NCBI GenBank assembly: GCA_018816865.1
Contig: JAHIUW010000017.1
Location: 124,001 to 188,000 of the forward strand
Source of the DNA: Pseudomonadota bacterium
GTDB lineage: Bacteria; Desulfobacterota; Desulfovibrionia; Desulfovibrionales; Desulfovibrionaceae
Direction: 5' to 3'
Length of the DNA stretch: 64,000 nucleotides
In this document: positions 17,127-26,037 of the stretch, in pieces
How the letters are laid out: each line of letters opens with the position of its first letter
Position numbering within the stretch: the first letter of the stretch is position 1
Notes under the pieces: generated by a model
Databases searched by the model: none
The model's input: only the letters and a program-made list of their open reading frames with translations
What the model was told of the DNA's origin: nothing
Position numbers and translations under genes: made by a program

Positions 17127-17405
17127 ATGTGTGCGACAGTGATCGGCGGCATGGATCGCTTGAAACGAGACTACATCAACGCGGCCAAGCTCGAAGGTGT
17201 CGAGCTCAAGGTCTTCACCGGCAAGGAAAGCCGCATCGCCCCCAAGCTGGGCAACACGGGGCTGATCATCCTGTTCACCAACCAACTGTCCCATGCGGCG
17301 CGGCGCGACGTGCTCAACCATGCTAAAAAGCACAACATCCCGGTGCGCCAAGCCCATTCCTGCGGCGTATCCAGCCTGCGCGGCTGCCTGGCTCAGGCCT
17401 CATAG
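17127..17405 (+). CDS. DUF2325-family protein
   Basis: A 92-aa protein matching DUF2325: VIGGMDRLKRDYINAAKLEG at the start, IILFTNQLSHAARRDVLNHA in the middle, and a C-terminal CGVSSLRGCL. The fold is likely a small Rossmann-like domain; no biochemical role is established to my knowledge. ATG at 17127 follows CGGAGGACAG. The Fur-box-like palindrome upstream suggests iron-dependent expression. A small TPR-like gene follows 95 bp downstream. Confidence 0.82.
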   Translation: MCATVIGGMDRLKRDYINAAKLEGVELKVFTGKESRIAPKLGNTGLIILFTNQLSHAARRDVLNHAKKHNIPVRQAHSCGVSSLRGCLAQAS

Positions 17406-17499
17406 TCACAAAACAACCAGTCCCGTGCGATCAGCCCGAGGTCAATGACAGGCCAGGTCCGAGCCGCAGCTACACCTTCAACCCCACCAGGAAGACCTC

Positions 17500-17799
17500 A
17501 TGAAACCCATGATGAAGCTCCACCTCCTGTCCCGCGAGGGCATGCGTGCCGCCAATCGCGGCGACCACGACAACGCCCTGTTCGCGCTCCATCAGGCCTT
17601 GCTCCTGACCCGGGGCATCTGCGCCCCACTGCACGAAGCAAAGGTTCTTTGCAACATCTCCCTGGTCCTGTTGATGAAGGGCGAGAATATCGCCTCACAC
17701 GACCACCTGTGCCAGGCACTGCCCCTGGTGGAAAACCACGCCGGGTCTGACAACTCCCTGTATCGGCGCATCTTCGAACAACTGGATCAGGCCGCCTGA
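17500..17799 (+). CDS. Small TPR-like protein
   Basis: A 99-aa all-helical protein. Segments such as MRAANRGDHDNALFALHQAL and HEAKVLCNISLVLLMKG show the alternating Ala/Gly/Leu pattern of two to three tetratricopeptide repeats. TPRs mediate protein contacts. The ATG at 17500 follows AGGAAGACC. Its position behind the DUF2325 gene, in the same direction, suggests a shared transcript and possible partnership. Confidence 0.68.
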   Translation: MKPMMKLHLLSREGMRAANRGDHDNALFALHQALLLTRGICAPLHEAKVLCNISLVLLMKGENIASHDHLCQALPLVENHAGSDNSLYRRIFEQLDQAA

Positions 17800-18168
17800 G
17801 TCCAGGCTGACCGCACGTCCTTGCAGCGAGGCAACCCCGCTGATTTCTCCTGCGTTCCTGTAGCGGCAGATCCCACACCGTACACAGCATCAGAAGAATC
17901 CTCCGGGGATTCGGGCCCTTGACCTTCCCCCAAGCCATGAAGCCCAACGGCCCGTCCCCCTGCAAACGCGCCCCGGCCGCAAATGAATCCGGAACGGCTG
18001 CCTGTGGGCTCCTGCCCCTCCTGCGCCGCACGCCCCTGCCCGAGGGACCCGCCCTTTCTTCCCTTTTCACTGAATTGTCGGTATGCACGGACCCCACGAA
18101 CGGTTGCACACAAGCACCTATTTCACATAGAGTTGTCGTACTCACCCCTCATCACCCGGGAGCCTGCC
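17800..18168. other. Intergenic region upstream of the TRAP operon
   Basis: About 370 bp with no protein-like frame. A weak promoter-like arrangement, TTGCAC followed by ATAGAG after 17 bp, occurs near 18103-18131. Nothing else stands out. Confidence 0.4.
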
Positions 18169-19158
18169 ATGAACATCATCCTTCGTCTGTGCCTTGGGCT
18201 GCTGACCGTGACCATCGTGGCACTGTCCGCGGCCAACGCCCTGGCCGCCAGGACCATCCGCCTGGGCGTCGTGACCATGCCCGGCTCCGCGCAATATGTC
18301 TGCGCCGAGCGTTTCCAGCAGCTCGTGGCCGAGCGCGCCGGGGACACCCTTGAGGTCAAGCTGTTCCACAGCGGCTCCCTGGGCAGCGAGACCGACATCC
18401 TGCAACAGGTGCAGATGAACGCCGTGGACATGGCCATCATCACCCTGGGCCCCTTCGACACCTTCGTGCCCGAGGTCAAGGTCATCAGCTTCCCCTTCCT
18501 GTTCCGCGACCACGAACAGGTGGACCAACTCCTGGACGGCCCCTTGGGCGACGAGGTCCTGACCAGCCTGGAACGCGCTGGGTTCAAGGGATTGGCCTTC
18601 TCTGAGAACGGCTTCCGCAACCTGACCAACAACACCCGGCCCGTGAGGACCGTGGACGATGTGCATGGCCTGAAGATCCGGGTCATGGAATCGGCCATGC
18701 ACAAGGAGCTCTGGAAAACCCTGGGCGCAAACCCCACGCCCATGGCCTGGCCCATCTACGCAGAACTGCAACAGGGCACCATCGACGGCCAGGAGAACCC
18801 CCTGTCCGTGCTCTGGGTCTACAAACTTTTCGAGGTCCAGAAATATCTGACCCTGACCGGCCACGTCTATTCCGCACACATCGACATCGCCAGCCTGGCC
18901 TGGTGGAAGACCCTGCCCCAGGCCGAACAGGAGCTGCTGACCCGGGCCATGCACGACGCCGCCCTCTACCAGCGGCAGTGGAACCGCCAGAACGTGGCCG
19001 GTTTCCTGGATCAGCTCAAGGGCGCGGGCATGCAGGTCGTGTCCGACCCCGATCTGGCCTCGTTCAAGGCCCAGGCCGAGGGTCTGAAAAACATGAACCT
19101 CTTCGCCGAGCCCCGGACCCGGGCCCTGCTGGAAAAATTTCTCGAAGCCACCAAGTAA
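18169..19158 (+). CDS. TRAP transporter solute-binding protein, DctP family
   Basis: A 329-aa periplasmic protein with a signal peptide ([20 protein letters not shown], cleavage near ALAA-RT). Family marks include the [20 protein letters not shown] block, the conserved Arg in [20 protein letters not shown] that pairs with a substrate carboxylate, and the [20 protein letters not shown] region. It captures an organic acid for the DctQM permease. ATG at 18169 follows CGGGAG and begins the signal peptide. The flavin reductase gene begins 14 bp downstream, then dctQ and dctM. Confidence 0.92.
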   Translation: MNIILRLCLGLLTVTIVALSAANALAARTIRLGVVTMPGSAQYVCAERFQQLVAERAGDTLEVKLFHSGSLGSETDILQQVQMNAVDMAIITLGPFDTFVPEVKVISFPFLFRDHEQVDQLLDGPLGDEVLTSLERAGFKGLAFSENGFRNLTNNTRPVRTVDDVHGLKIRVMESAMHKELWKTLGANPTPMAWPIYAELQQGTIDGQENPLSVLWVYKLFEVQKYLTLTGHVYSAHIDIASLAWWKTLPQAEQELLTRAMHDAALYQRQWNRQNVAGFLDQLKGAGMQVVSDPDLASFKAQAEGLKNMNLFAEPRTRALLEKFLEATK

Positions 19159-19172
19159 TCCCGGAGCAAGCC

Positions 19173-19742
19173 ATGAAAAAATCCTTTGGTTCCAAGCCGC
19201 TGGTCTTCCCCACCCCAACCTGGGTCATCGGTTGCTACGATGCCCAGGGCAAGGCCAATGTCATGACCGCCGCCTGGGGTGGCATCGTCAGCTCCCTGCC
19301 GCCCAGTATTGGGGTCTCCCTGCGCGAGAATCGCCACTCCTATCAGAGCATCCTGGCCAAGGGCGGGTTCACCATCTCCGTGCCTGGGGCCAAGCACGCC
19401 CGCGAGGCCGACTACTTCGGTCTCGTTTCCGGGCGCGACCGCGACAAGTTCGCAGCCAGCGGACTGACCCCACAGCGGGCTGAATTCGTGGATGCCCCGT
19501 ACGTGGCCGAGTTCCCCATGATCATCGAGTGCCGCCTGAGCCAGACAGTGGAACTGGGGCAGCATATCCAGCTCATCGGCGAGATCGTGGACGTCAAGGT
19601 GGACGAGGACGCCCTGGACGCCGACGGCAACCCGGACATGGCGCTCCTGGCCCCCCTGGTCTTCGCCCCCGGCGCACGCACCTACCACACCGTGGGTCCG
19701 GCCATCGGCAAGGCCTTTTCCCTGGGCAAGGGCCTGCTCTAG
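19173..19742 (+). CDS. Flavin reductase / flavoredoxin-like FMN protein
   Basis: A 189-aa protein of the flavin reductase-like domain: PLVFPTPTWVIGCYDAQGKA, then NVMTAAWGGIVSSLPPSIGV, then SYQSILAKGGFTISVPG, the usual FMN-binding order. In Desulfovibrio, flavoredoxin belongs to this family and carries electrons toward sulfur compounds. It sits between dctP and dctQ with gaps of 14 and 13 bp, so it is part of the transport operon, which is unusual. ATG at 19173 follows CCGGAGC. Confidence 0.88.
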   Translation: MKKSFGSKPLVFPTPTWVIGCYDAQGKANVMTAAWGGIVSSLPPSIGVSLRENRHSYQSILAKGGFTISVPGAKHAREADYFGLVSGRDRDKFAASGLTPQRAEFVDAPYVAEFPMIIECRLSQTVELGQHIQLIGEIVDVKVDEDALDADGNPDMALLAPLVFAPGARTYHTVGPAIGKAFSLGKGLL

Positions 19743-19755
19743 CCCCGCCTGCCCC

Positions 19756-20247
19756 ATGGACGCACTCCGCCGACAGGCCGCCCGCCTGAGCCATGCCCTG
19801 AACGCCCTGTGCCAGGTATTGCTGACGCTGCTTGGCGCAGGCATGGCGCTGGTCATCGGCCTGCAGGTCTTCTTTCGCTACGCCCTGAACGACTCATTGT
19901 TCTGGTCCGAGGAGCTGGGCCGAATGTGCCTGGTCTGGCTGACCTTCATCGGAGCCACCGTGGCCTACCGCCGCGGTGCGCATATCGGGGTCGACGTTTT
20001 GACCTCACGCCTGTCGCCCACAGCCCGGCGCACTGCTGCCGTGCTGGCGCTTTCGGCCTCTCTGGCTTTTTTCATGGCCTCGGCCTGGGGCGGCTGGAAC
20101 CTCTTCGGTCTGCTGGCATTCCAGACCATGCCCGCCCTGGGACTGTCCAAGCAAATCCCCTTTGCCGTGGTCCCCTTCAGCTTCGTGGTGCTCACGGTCC
20201 ACGGCCTGAGCCTGCTTCTGGATGAACTGGCGGGGGAAGGCCCATGA
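19756..20247 (+). CDS. TRAP transporter small permease, DctQ family
   Basis: A 163-aa protein with four transmembrane helices. Family marks are YALNDSLFWSEELGRMCLVW in the second quarter and FIGATVAYRRGAHIGVDVLT following it. It forms the membrane complex with DctM. Its TGA stop overlaps the ATG of dctM (ATGA at 20244-20247), so translation of the two is coupled. Confidence 0.92.
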   Translation: MDALRRQAARLSHALNALCQVLLTLLGAGMALVIGLQVFFRYALNDSLFWSEELGRMCLVWLTFIGATVAYRRGAHIGVDVLTSRLSPTARRTAAVLALSASLAFFMASAWGGWNLFGLLAFQTMPALGLSKQIPFAVVPFSFVVLTVHGLSLLLDELAGEGP

Positions 20248-21527
20248 CCGCAGCCATCTTCCTGCTGCTGCTGGCGCTATTCCTGCTCAACGTGCCCATC
20301 GCCGTGGCCATCGGCGCGGCCACCATGGGGGCCTTTGCCCTGACGGGCGACAGTTCCCTGATGCTCGTGGCCCAGCGCATGTATGCGGGCACGGATTCCT
20401 TCCCGCTGATGGCCGTGCCCCTGTTCATGATCGCCGGGCAGCTCATGGAAGCCGGGGGAATCTCGCGCAGGATCATCGACTTCGCCAATGCCCTGGTGGG
20501 CTGGCTGCCCGGCGGACTGGCCGCCGTAGCCGTGGTTTCGGCCATGTTCTTCGGGGGCATCTCCGGCTCGGCGGCCGCGGACACCGCCGCCGTGGGCGGG
20601 ATGCTCATTCCGGCCATGGTGCGCAACGGTTACCCGCCAGGATTCGCCGGGGCCGTACAGGCCTCAGGCGGTTCCATCGGCGTGATCATCCCCCCCAGCA
20701 TCCCGATGATCATCTTCGGTTTCCTCACCGGAGCCAGCATCGGCAAGCTCTTTGCGGCGGGCATCCTGCCGGGACTCTTGATGGGCCTGTCCCTGATCCT
20801 GATGACCGTCGTGCTCTCCAGGCGAGGCGGCTTCCAGCCCGCCGGCGGCGGGACCTTCTCCATGGCCGAGGTCTGGAGCACCGCCCGGCGCGGGGGCTGG
20901 GCCCTGGGCGCACCGGCCATCATTCTGGGAGGCATCCTGGGAGGTATCTTCACGGCCACAGAATCCGCAGCCGTGGCCGTATTCTACGCCCTGTTCGTGG
21001 GGCTGTTCATCTATCGCCAGCTGAAGCCCGGTGATTTACCCGCCATCTTCCTGAACGCCTCGCTGACCTCGGCGGTGATCATGTTCATCATCGCCCAGGC
21101 CACGGCCTTTTCCTGGTACCTGACCATCCACGAAGTGCCCGCGCTCATCTCCCACGCCGTACTGGGGCTGACGGACGACCCGGTCCTGCTGCTGTTGCTG
21201 ATCAACCTCATGCTGCTGGTGGCCGGGACCTTCATCGAGACCACGGCGGCGCTGATCCTGTTCGTGCCCGTCATCGTGCCCATGCTGCCCGCCCTGGGCA
21301 TCGACCTGATCCACCTGGGGGCCATCGTGGTGGTCAACCTGTCCATCGGCATGCTGACCCCACCCCTGGGCATCTGCCTCATCGTGTCCTGCGGACTGGC
21401 GGGTACACGCCTGGGGGACATCGCTACCCGGGTGCTGCCGTTTTTGCTGGTGCTCATCGCGGATCTGTTCCTGGTGACCTACTGGCCACCCCTGACCACC
21501 TGGCTGCCCAGTCTGCTCTTCCCTTAA
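20244..21527 (+). CDS. TRAP transporter large permease, DctM family
   Basis: A 427-aa protein of about twelve transmembrane helices. Family hallmarks include FPLMAVPLFMIAGQLMEAGG, MFFGGISGSAAADTAAVGGM, SGGSIGVIIPPSIPMIIFGF and a late NLSIGMLTPPLGICLIV. It is the Na+-coupled transport channel of the TRAP system. The start overlaps the stop of dctQ by 4 nt. It ends 73 bp before a diguanylate cyclase on the same strand. Confidence 0.93.
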   Translation: MTAAIFLLLLALFLLNVPIAVAIGAATMGAFALTGDSSLMLVAQRMYAGTDSFPLMAVPLFMIAGQLMEAGGISRRIIDFANALVGWLPGGLAAVAVVSAMFFGGISGSAAADTAAVGGMLIPAMVRNGYPPGFAGAVQASGGSIGVIIPPSIPMIIFGFLTGASIGKLFAAGILPGLLMGLSLILMTVVLSRRGGFQPAGGGTFSMAEVWSTARRGGWALGAPAIILGGILGGIFTATESAAVAVFYALFVGLFIYRQLKPGDLPAIFLNASLTSAVIMFIIAQATAFSWYLTIHEVPALISHAVLGLTDDPVLLLLLINLMLLVAGTFIETTAALILFVPVIVPMLPALGIDLIHLGAIVVVNLSIGMLTPPLGICLIVSCGLAGTRLGDIATRVLPFLLVLIADLFLVTYWPPLTTWLPSLLFP

Positions 21528-21600
21528 TGGCTGGGGCATATTGACAAATCTGCCTACACATCCCACACTGTCATGGATAATCCAAAATCGGAGGATTCCC

Positions 21601-22581
21601 ATGAGCGAGCCCAACTGGTCCGACCTGTTTCGACTGTTATCCGGCATGGCCAGACTCTTTCAGAGCTGTTCCACCGAGGAAGAACTGTTCGACGTCGCGG
21701 ACTGGTACATCCCGCGCATGTTCCCGGACGTCTCCGGTGCGATCCATCTGTTCGCCGATGCGGACGCCCGCGCCCGGTCCTTCACCTGGGGTGAGTCCGA
21801 GGCCATCGCCTCGCCACCGGATATGGATGCCTGCGAGGCCCTGGCCAAGGGCCAACCCCTGCTCATCGCCCCGGACGCCCCAGCCCAGGGCGACTGCGCA
21901 CCGGGCACCCTCACGGTGCCGATCATCGCGGCCAAGCGCCCTCTGGGGGTCCTGCAACTGGCCTCGGACAACGCGCAAGCCCTTGAAGGCGCCCAGGGCA
22001 TGGCCTTCATCACGGCCGAGCACATGGCGCTCACCGTGGACAACATCCGCATCCGCACGCGCCTCAAGAACCTGGCGGTCAAGGACGCCCTGACCGGGCT
22101 GTTCAACCGCCGCTACTTCGACGAAACCATGAATCGCGAAACCCAGGCCGCCAAGGAATCCGGCGATCCCTTGTGCGTGGTCATGTTCGACATCGACCAT
22201 TTCAAGAAACTCAATGACACCAAAGGGCACGACGCGGGCGACGTGGCCTTGCAGTCCGTGGGCCGCTTCCTGGGGGCCACCGCCGGGGAGAACGACACCC
22301 CCTGTCGCTACGGCGGTGAGGAATTCTTCTTCGTCATGAAGGGCAGCAACTACGAGCAGGCCCTGGCCATGGGCGAAACCATCCGCTCGGGCATCGCCGC
22401 CCTGAACATCACCCATGGCGAAATCCAGGTCAGCCCGATCTACGTATCCGTGGGCGTCGCGAGGTTCCCCGACCATGGTGCGACCCCGGACCAACTGGCC
22501 AAGGCCGCCGACCTGTGCCTGTACCACGCCAAGGAGCATGGCCGGAATCAGGTGGTGGGCTACGAGACCATCAAAAAATAG
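21601..22581 (+). CDS. GAF-like domain diguanylate cyclase with degenerate I-site
   Basis: A 326-aa soluble protein. Residues 1-155 look like a GAF domain (FRLLSGMARLFQSCSTEEEL, later VPIIAAKRPLGVLQLASDN). The C-terminal half is GGDEF: KDALTGLFNRRYFDETMN, DIDHFKKLNDTKGHDAGD and RYGGEEFFF. The usual RxxD inhibitory site five residues before GGEEF reads GEND, so the Arg is missing and product inhibition is probably weak. ATG at 21601 follows GGAGG; the TTG extension at 21541 is less likely. Confidence 0.88.
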   Translation: MSEPNWSDLFRLLSGMARLFQSCSTEEELFDVADWYIPRMFPDVSGAIHLFADADARARSFTWGESEAIASPPDMDACEALAKGQPLLIAPDAPAQGDCAPGTLTVPIIAAKRPLGVLQLASDNAQALEGAQGMAFITAEHMALTVDNIRIRTRLKNLAVKDALTGLFNRRYFDETMNRETQAAKESGDPLCVVMFDIDHFKKLNDTKGHDAGDVALQSVGRFLGATAGENDTPCRYGGEEFFFVMKGSNYEQALAMGETIRSGIAALNITHGEIQVSPIYVSVGVARFPDHGATPDQLAKAADLCLYHAKEHGRNQVVGYETIKK

Positions 22582-22642
22582 TCACGCGCAGAGCCGGGAC
22601 GGCGGTTGACATCGCCGCCCCGCCGTCTATTCTCTGCCCATC

Positions 22643-23308
22643 ATGAGCAAACAATCCACGACCGTTCCCGTCGATATCAGCGCACCCATGGACATCGAAA
22701 ACGAGTCCCTGCGGATCATCGAATCCGAAGTGCCCGAACCACGCCCCTTCCAGGGCATCGAGTGGCAGATCGTGCGGCGCATGATCCACACCTGCGCCGA
22801 CTTCGAGCTACTGGATCTGGTGCGCTTCCATCCCCTGGCCGTGGCCGCAGGCAGGCAGGCCCTGGCCGCAGGCTGCCGCATCTTCACGGACACCGAGATG
22901 GCCCGTTGCGCCATCCCCCTGCGACGCATGGCCCCCCTGGGCTGCACCGTGACCTGTCTGATGAACGACCCGGAGGTTGCCGCCCGCGCCAAGCGCGAGG
23001 GCATCACCCGCGCCCTGGCCGCCGTGGACAAGGCCGCCAGGGACATGGACGGGGCCATCGTTGTCATTGGCAACGCTCCCACCGCGCTGTTGCGGCTGCT
23101 GGAGCTGTCCCGCCTTGGAAAGGCCCGCCCCGCCCTGGTGGTGGGCATGCCCGTGGGTTTCGTCAACGCAGCCGAATCCAAGGCCCTGCTCGCCGCCCAG
23201 CAGACCCTGCCTTATATCACCATCCAGGGCCGCAAGGGAGGCTCCCCCCTTGCGGGCTGCGTGATCAACGCCCTGGCACAGTCCCTGCTGACCGAGCCGC
23301 AAGGATGA
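22643..23308 (+). CDS. cbiC: Precorrin-8X / cobalt-precorrin-8 methylmutase
   Basis: A 221-aa enzyme of the corrin ring pathway that moves a methyl group from C-11 to C-12, giving hydrogenobyrinate or cobyrinate. Family marks include VRRMIHTCADFELLDLVRF with the catalytic His, GCRIFTDTEMARCAI, VIGNAPTALLRLLEL, and VVGMPVGFVNAAESKALL. Sulfate reducers use the anaerobic cobalt-early route, so CbiC is the likely name. No other cobalamin gene is near, so it is an isolated pathway gene. Confidence 0.93.
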   Translation: MSKQSTTVPVDISAPMDIENESLRIIESEVPEPRPFQGIEWQIVRRMIHTCADFELLDLVRFHPLAVAAGRQALAAGCRIFTDTEMARCAIPLRRMAPLGCTVTCLMNDPEVAARAKREGITRALAAVDKAARDMDGAIVVIGNAPTALLRLLELSRLGKARPALVVGMPVGFVNAAESKALLAAQQTLPYITIQGRKGGSPLAGCVINALAQSLLTEPQG

Positions 23309-23322
23309 CCAGCCTTGACTCA

Positions 23323-23349
23323 AATATCGGATTATCCTAATCGGATATT
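23323..23349. promoter_or_regulatory. Palindromic operator upstream of Rrf2-type regulator
   Basis: Twelve-base arms AATATCGGATTA and TAATCGGATATT around TCC form an inverted repeat with one mismatched pair. It lies 39-65 bp upstream of the Rrf2-family start codon, a position that suits autoregulation. Confidence 0.6.
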
Positions 23350-23387
23350 GGCAACAGGTTGATTTTCCACCAGCTAACAGGACCCTC

Positions 23388-23807
23388 ATGAAACTTTCCG
23401 CACGCACACGCTACGCAGCCAGACTGCTGCTCGACCTGGCCCAACACCAGGAAAACCAGCCGCGCAAGGCCTCACAACTCTCGGAGAACACCGCTGTCTC
23501 CGTGCAGTTCATCGAGCAGATCTTCAAACCCCTGAAACAGGCTGGCTTCATCCGCAGTGTGCGCGGCGCCAGCGGTGGGCATCTGCTGGCCATGGAGCCC
23601 CAAGCCATCACCCTGGGCGGCATCTACCGCGCCATGGAGGGCTCCTTCACCCTTGCCGAGTGCTGCGACAGACCCAAGACCTGCACCCGGGCAGACGACT
23701 GCCCGACCCGCTCGGCCTGGGCCCGCATCTCCGACGCCCTGGAGCGCGAGATGAACGCCATCACCCTGGCCGACCTGATGGACAACCCCGAAGGACTGGA
23801 AGACTGA
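23388..23807 (+). CDS. Rrf2-family transcriptional regulator with Cys cluster motif
   Basis: A 139-aa regulator. An N-terminal winged helix (KLSARTRYAARLLLDLAQ, then IRSVRGASGGHLL as the wing) is followed by cysteines at about 92, 93, 99 and 105 (ECCDRPKTC, DDCPTR). That is the spacing in which IscR-like and NsrR-like Rrf2 proteins bind an Fe-S cluster, so it probably senses redox, NO or iron-sulfur status. The near-perfect palindrome at 23323-23349 lies directly upstream. Targets beyond itself are unknown. It ends before a bidirectional hairpin. Confidence 0.88.
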   Translation: MKLSARTRYAARLLLDLAQHQENQPRKASQLSENTAVSVQFIEQIFKPLKQAGFIRSVRGASGGHLLAMEPQAITLGGIYRAMEGSFTLAECCDRPKTCTRADDCPTRSAWARISDALEREMNAITLADLMDNPEGLED

Positions 23808-23931
23808 ACGAATGCGGGGCGCCGCCCCGCACCCCGCCAAAGGGGATAATTCCCTTGGGAATCCTTGAAGGGTCTCAATTCCCCCATCCGTCCCCACCAG
23901 ACGGTCTCGTTCCGAACCATCTTTCACCAAC

Positions 23932-23966
23932 AAAAAAAGAGGAGCCAACCGGCTCCCCTTTCTTCT
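23932..23966. terminator. Bidirectional rho-independent terminator
   Basis: Stem GGAGCC-AACC-GGCTCC (23941-23956), with seven A on the left and a T-rich stretch (CCTTTCTTCTT) on the right. It can serve both the plus-strand Rrf2 gene and the minus-strand nrdD gene. Confidence 0.78.
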
Positions 23967-23982
23967 TGTCATTGCTCTGTGT

Positions 23983-26037
23983 CTAGCGACTGCAGACGTC
24001 CTCGTACACGAGGCGGTCGCTGTATTCCGATTTCTTGCCCTCGTTCCAGCGCGACACCGGGCGGTAGTAGCCCACGATGCGGGTATAGACCTCGGCATCG
24101 CTGCCGCAGGTGGGGCACTGAAAATGCTCGCCATGGATATAGCCATGCTCGTTGCACACGCTGAACGTCGGCGTGATGGACAGGAACGGGATCTTGGTAT
24201 TGGAAAAGGCCTTGATGATGAAGTTGCGCAGGGCCGTGGTATCGGTCACGGCCTCGCCCAGGAAGGTGTGGAACACCGTGCCACCGGTGTACAGCGGTTG
24301 CAGCTTGTTCTGATGATCCAGGGCAAAGAGAACATCCGCGGAATGACCCACGGGCAGGGACGTGGAATTGGTGTAATACGGGGTGCCATTGCCCGAGGCC
24401 TTGATCTCGGCATAGAGCTTCTTGTCGATGCGCGCCAGACGGTAGCTGGTGCCCTCGGCCGGGGTGGCCTCCAGGTTGTACATGTTGCCCGTCTCTTCCT
24501 GGAACCGGGCGGTCAGTTTCTGCAGATGGTTCAGCACGTTTTCCATCAGCCGGATACCGGCCGGGGTCTCGATGCCCTTGCCCAACAGGTTCAGACAGGC
24601 CTCATGCCCGCCCAGCAAACCGATGGTGGAGAAGTGGCCCTTGAAACCGTTGGTCAGATAACGCTTGGACCAGGGGAACATGCCCCTTTCCAGGTTGTCG
24701 TCGATCAGCTTGCGCTTGAACTCCAGGGAGTCCCTGGCCATCTCCGAGTATTCGGTCAACAGGTCCAGGAAGTCCTCTTCGCCCTGCGAAAGATAGGCCA
24801 GCTTAGGCAGGTTCAGGGTGACCACGCCGATGGAGCCCGTCAGGTCGCCTGCGCCGAACAACCCGCCGGTCTTCTTGCGTAATTCGCGTAGGTCCATCTT
24901 CAGGCGACAGCACATGCTGCGCACATCTTCGGGCTGCAGGTCCGAATTGATGAAATTCTGGAAATAGGGAACGCCGTACTTGGCGGTCAGCTTGAGCAGC
25001 AGCTCGCCGATCTCGGTCTCCCATGGAAAGTCGGCAGTGACGTTGTACGTCGGGATGGGGAACGAGAAGATCCTGGAATTATAATCACCCTCAAGCATGA
25101 CCTCCAGGAACGCCTTGTTGATCCACTGCATCTCCTTTTCATACTCGCCGTAGGTGGAGTCCTGCAGCTTGCCGCCAAGGATCACAGCCTCTTTGGCGAT
25201 ATGCTTAGGCGGAGCCAAGTCAAACGTCAGGTTGGTGAAGGGGCTCTGGCCACCCCAGCGCGAGGTGGTGTTCAGATTGAACACGAACTTCTGCATGGCC
25301 TGGCGGACCTGCTTGTAGGTCAGGTTGTCATGGCGGATAAAGGGAGCCAGGTAGGTGTCCACGTTGTTGAAGGCCTGGGCTCCGGCCCATTCGTTCTGCA
25401 GGGTCCCCAGGAAGTTGACCATCTGCCCCAGGGCGGAATCGAAATGATTGGCAGGCCCGGCGCAGGAGCGGCCGTCGAGATTGAACCCCTCCAGCAGCAA
25501 GTCCCGAAGGCTCCAGCCTGCGCAGTACCCGGCCAACCCAAAGGACAGGTCATGGACATGAAAATAGCCGTGCTCATGGGCCAGGCGGACTTCCTCGGGG
25601 TATTTCTCCAGGGCATAGCGGGCCTGGACGGTGCCGGAGAGATGCAGCATGAGTCCCTGGAAGGAATGGGTCATGTTGGCGTTCTCGGCCACGCGCCAGT
25701 CGGCCTTGGAGAGATAGTTGTCGATGGTGCCCTTGATGTCCAGATACGCGGCGGACTGCTGGCGCAGTTCACGGCGCTTCTCGCGATAGATCATGTACTT
25801 TTTGGCAACGAAATAGAGGCGGCCCTCCATCAGGACCTGCTCCACCATGTCCTGGACATGCTCCTGCTCGGGGACGTCGATACCGGCGAGTTTTTCCTCG
25901 ACCTTACGCGCCAAGCGCTTGGACAGCAGCGGGTCCTGAATGCCGTTGGCCTTCAAGGCCTTCAGGATGGCTCCCGCAATCCGATCCAGAGACCACGTCT
26001 CCAGGCATCCGTCCCGTTTCAGGATTTGTTTGGGCAT
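23983..26037 (-). CDS. nrdD: Anaerobic ribonucleoside-triphosphate reductase (class III)
   Basis: A 684-aa glycyl-radical enzyme that makes deoxyribonucleotides without oxygen. An N-terminal ATP-cone (LKRDGCLETWSLDRIAGAIL) is followed by the reductase core, including GDLTGSIGVVTLNLPKLAYL. Near the C-terminus a Cys4 zinc site (VCNEHGY, QCPTCG) precedes the glycyl-radical loop RIVGYYR with Gly at about 656. The ATG at 26037 follows GGGAGGA. The activase gene nrdG is directly upstream and its reading frame overlaps this one by 134 nt. Confidence 0.95.
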   Translation of the reverse strand: MPKQILKRDGCLETWSLDRIAGAILKALKANGIQDPLLSKRLARKVEEKLAGIDVPEQEHVQDMVEQVLMEGRLYFVAKKYMIYREKRRELRQQSAAYLDIKGTIDNYLSKADWRVAENANMTHSFQGLMLHLSGTVQARYALEKYPEEVRLAHEHGYFHVHDLSFGLAGYCAGWSLRDLLLEGFNLDGRSCAGPANHFDSALGQMVNFLGTLQNEWAGAQAFNNVDTYLAPFIRHDNLTYKQVRQAMQKFVFNLNTTSRWGGQSPFTNLTFDLAPPKHIAKEAVILGGKLQDSTYGEYEKEMQWINKAFLEVMLEGDYNSRIFSFPIPTYNVTADFPWETEIGELLLKLTAKYGVPYFQNFINSDLQPEDVRSMCCRLKMDLRELRKKTGGLFGAGDLTGSIGVVTLNLPKLAYLSQGEEDFLDLLTEYSEMARDSLEFKRKLIDDNLERGMFPWSKRYLTNGFKGHFSTIGLLGGHEACLNLLGKGIETPAGIRLMENVLNHLQKLTARFQEETGNMYNLEATPAEGTSYRLARIDKKLYAEIKASGNGTPYYTNSTSLPVGHSADVLFALDHQNKLQPLYTGGTVFHTFLGEAVTDTTALRNFIIKAFSNTKIPFLSITPTFSVCNEHGYIHGEHFQCPTCGSDAEVYTRIVGYYRPVSRWNEGKKSEYSDRLVYEDVCSR

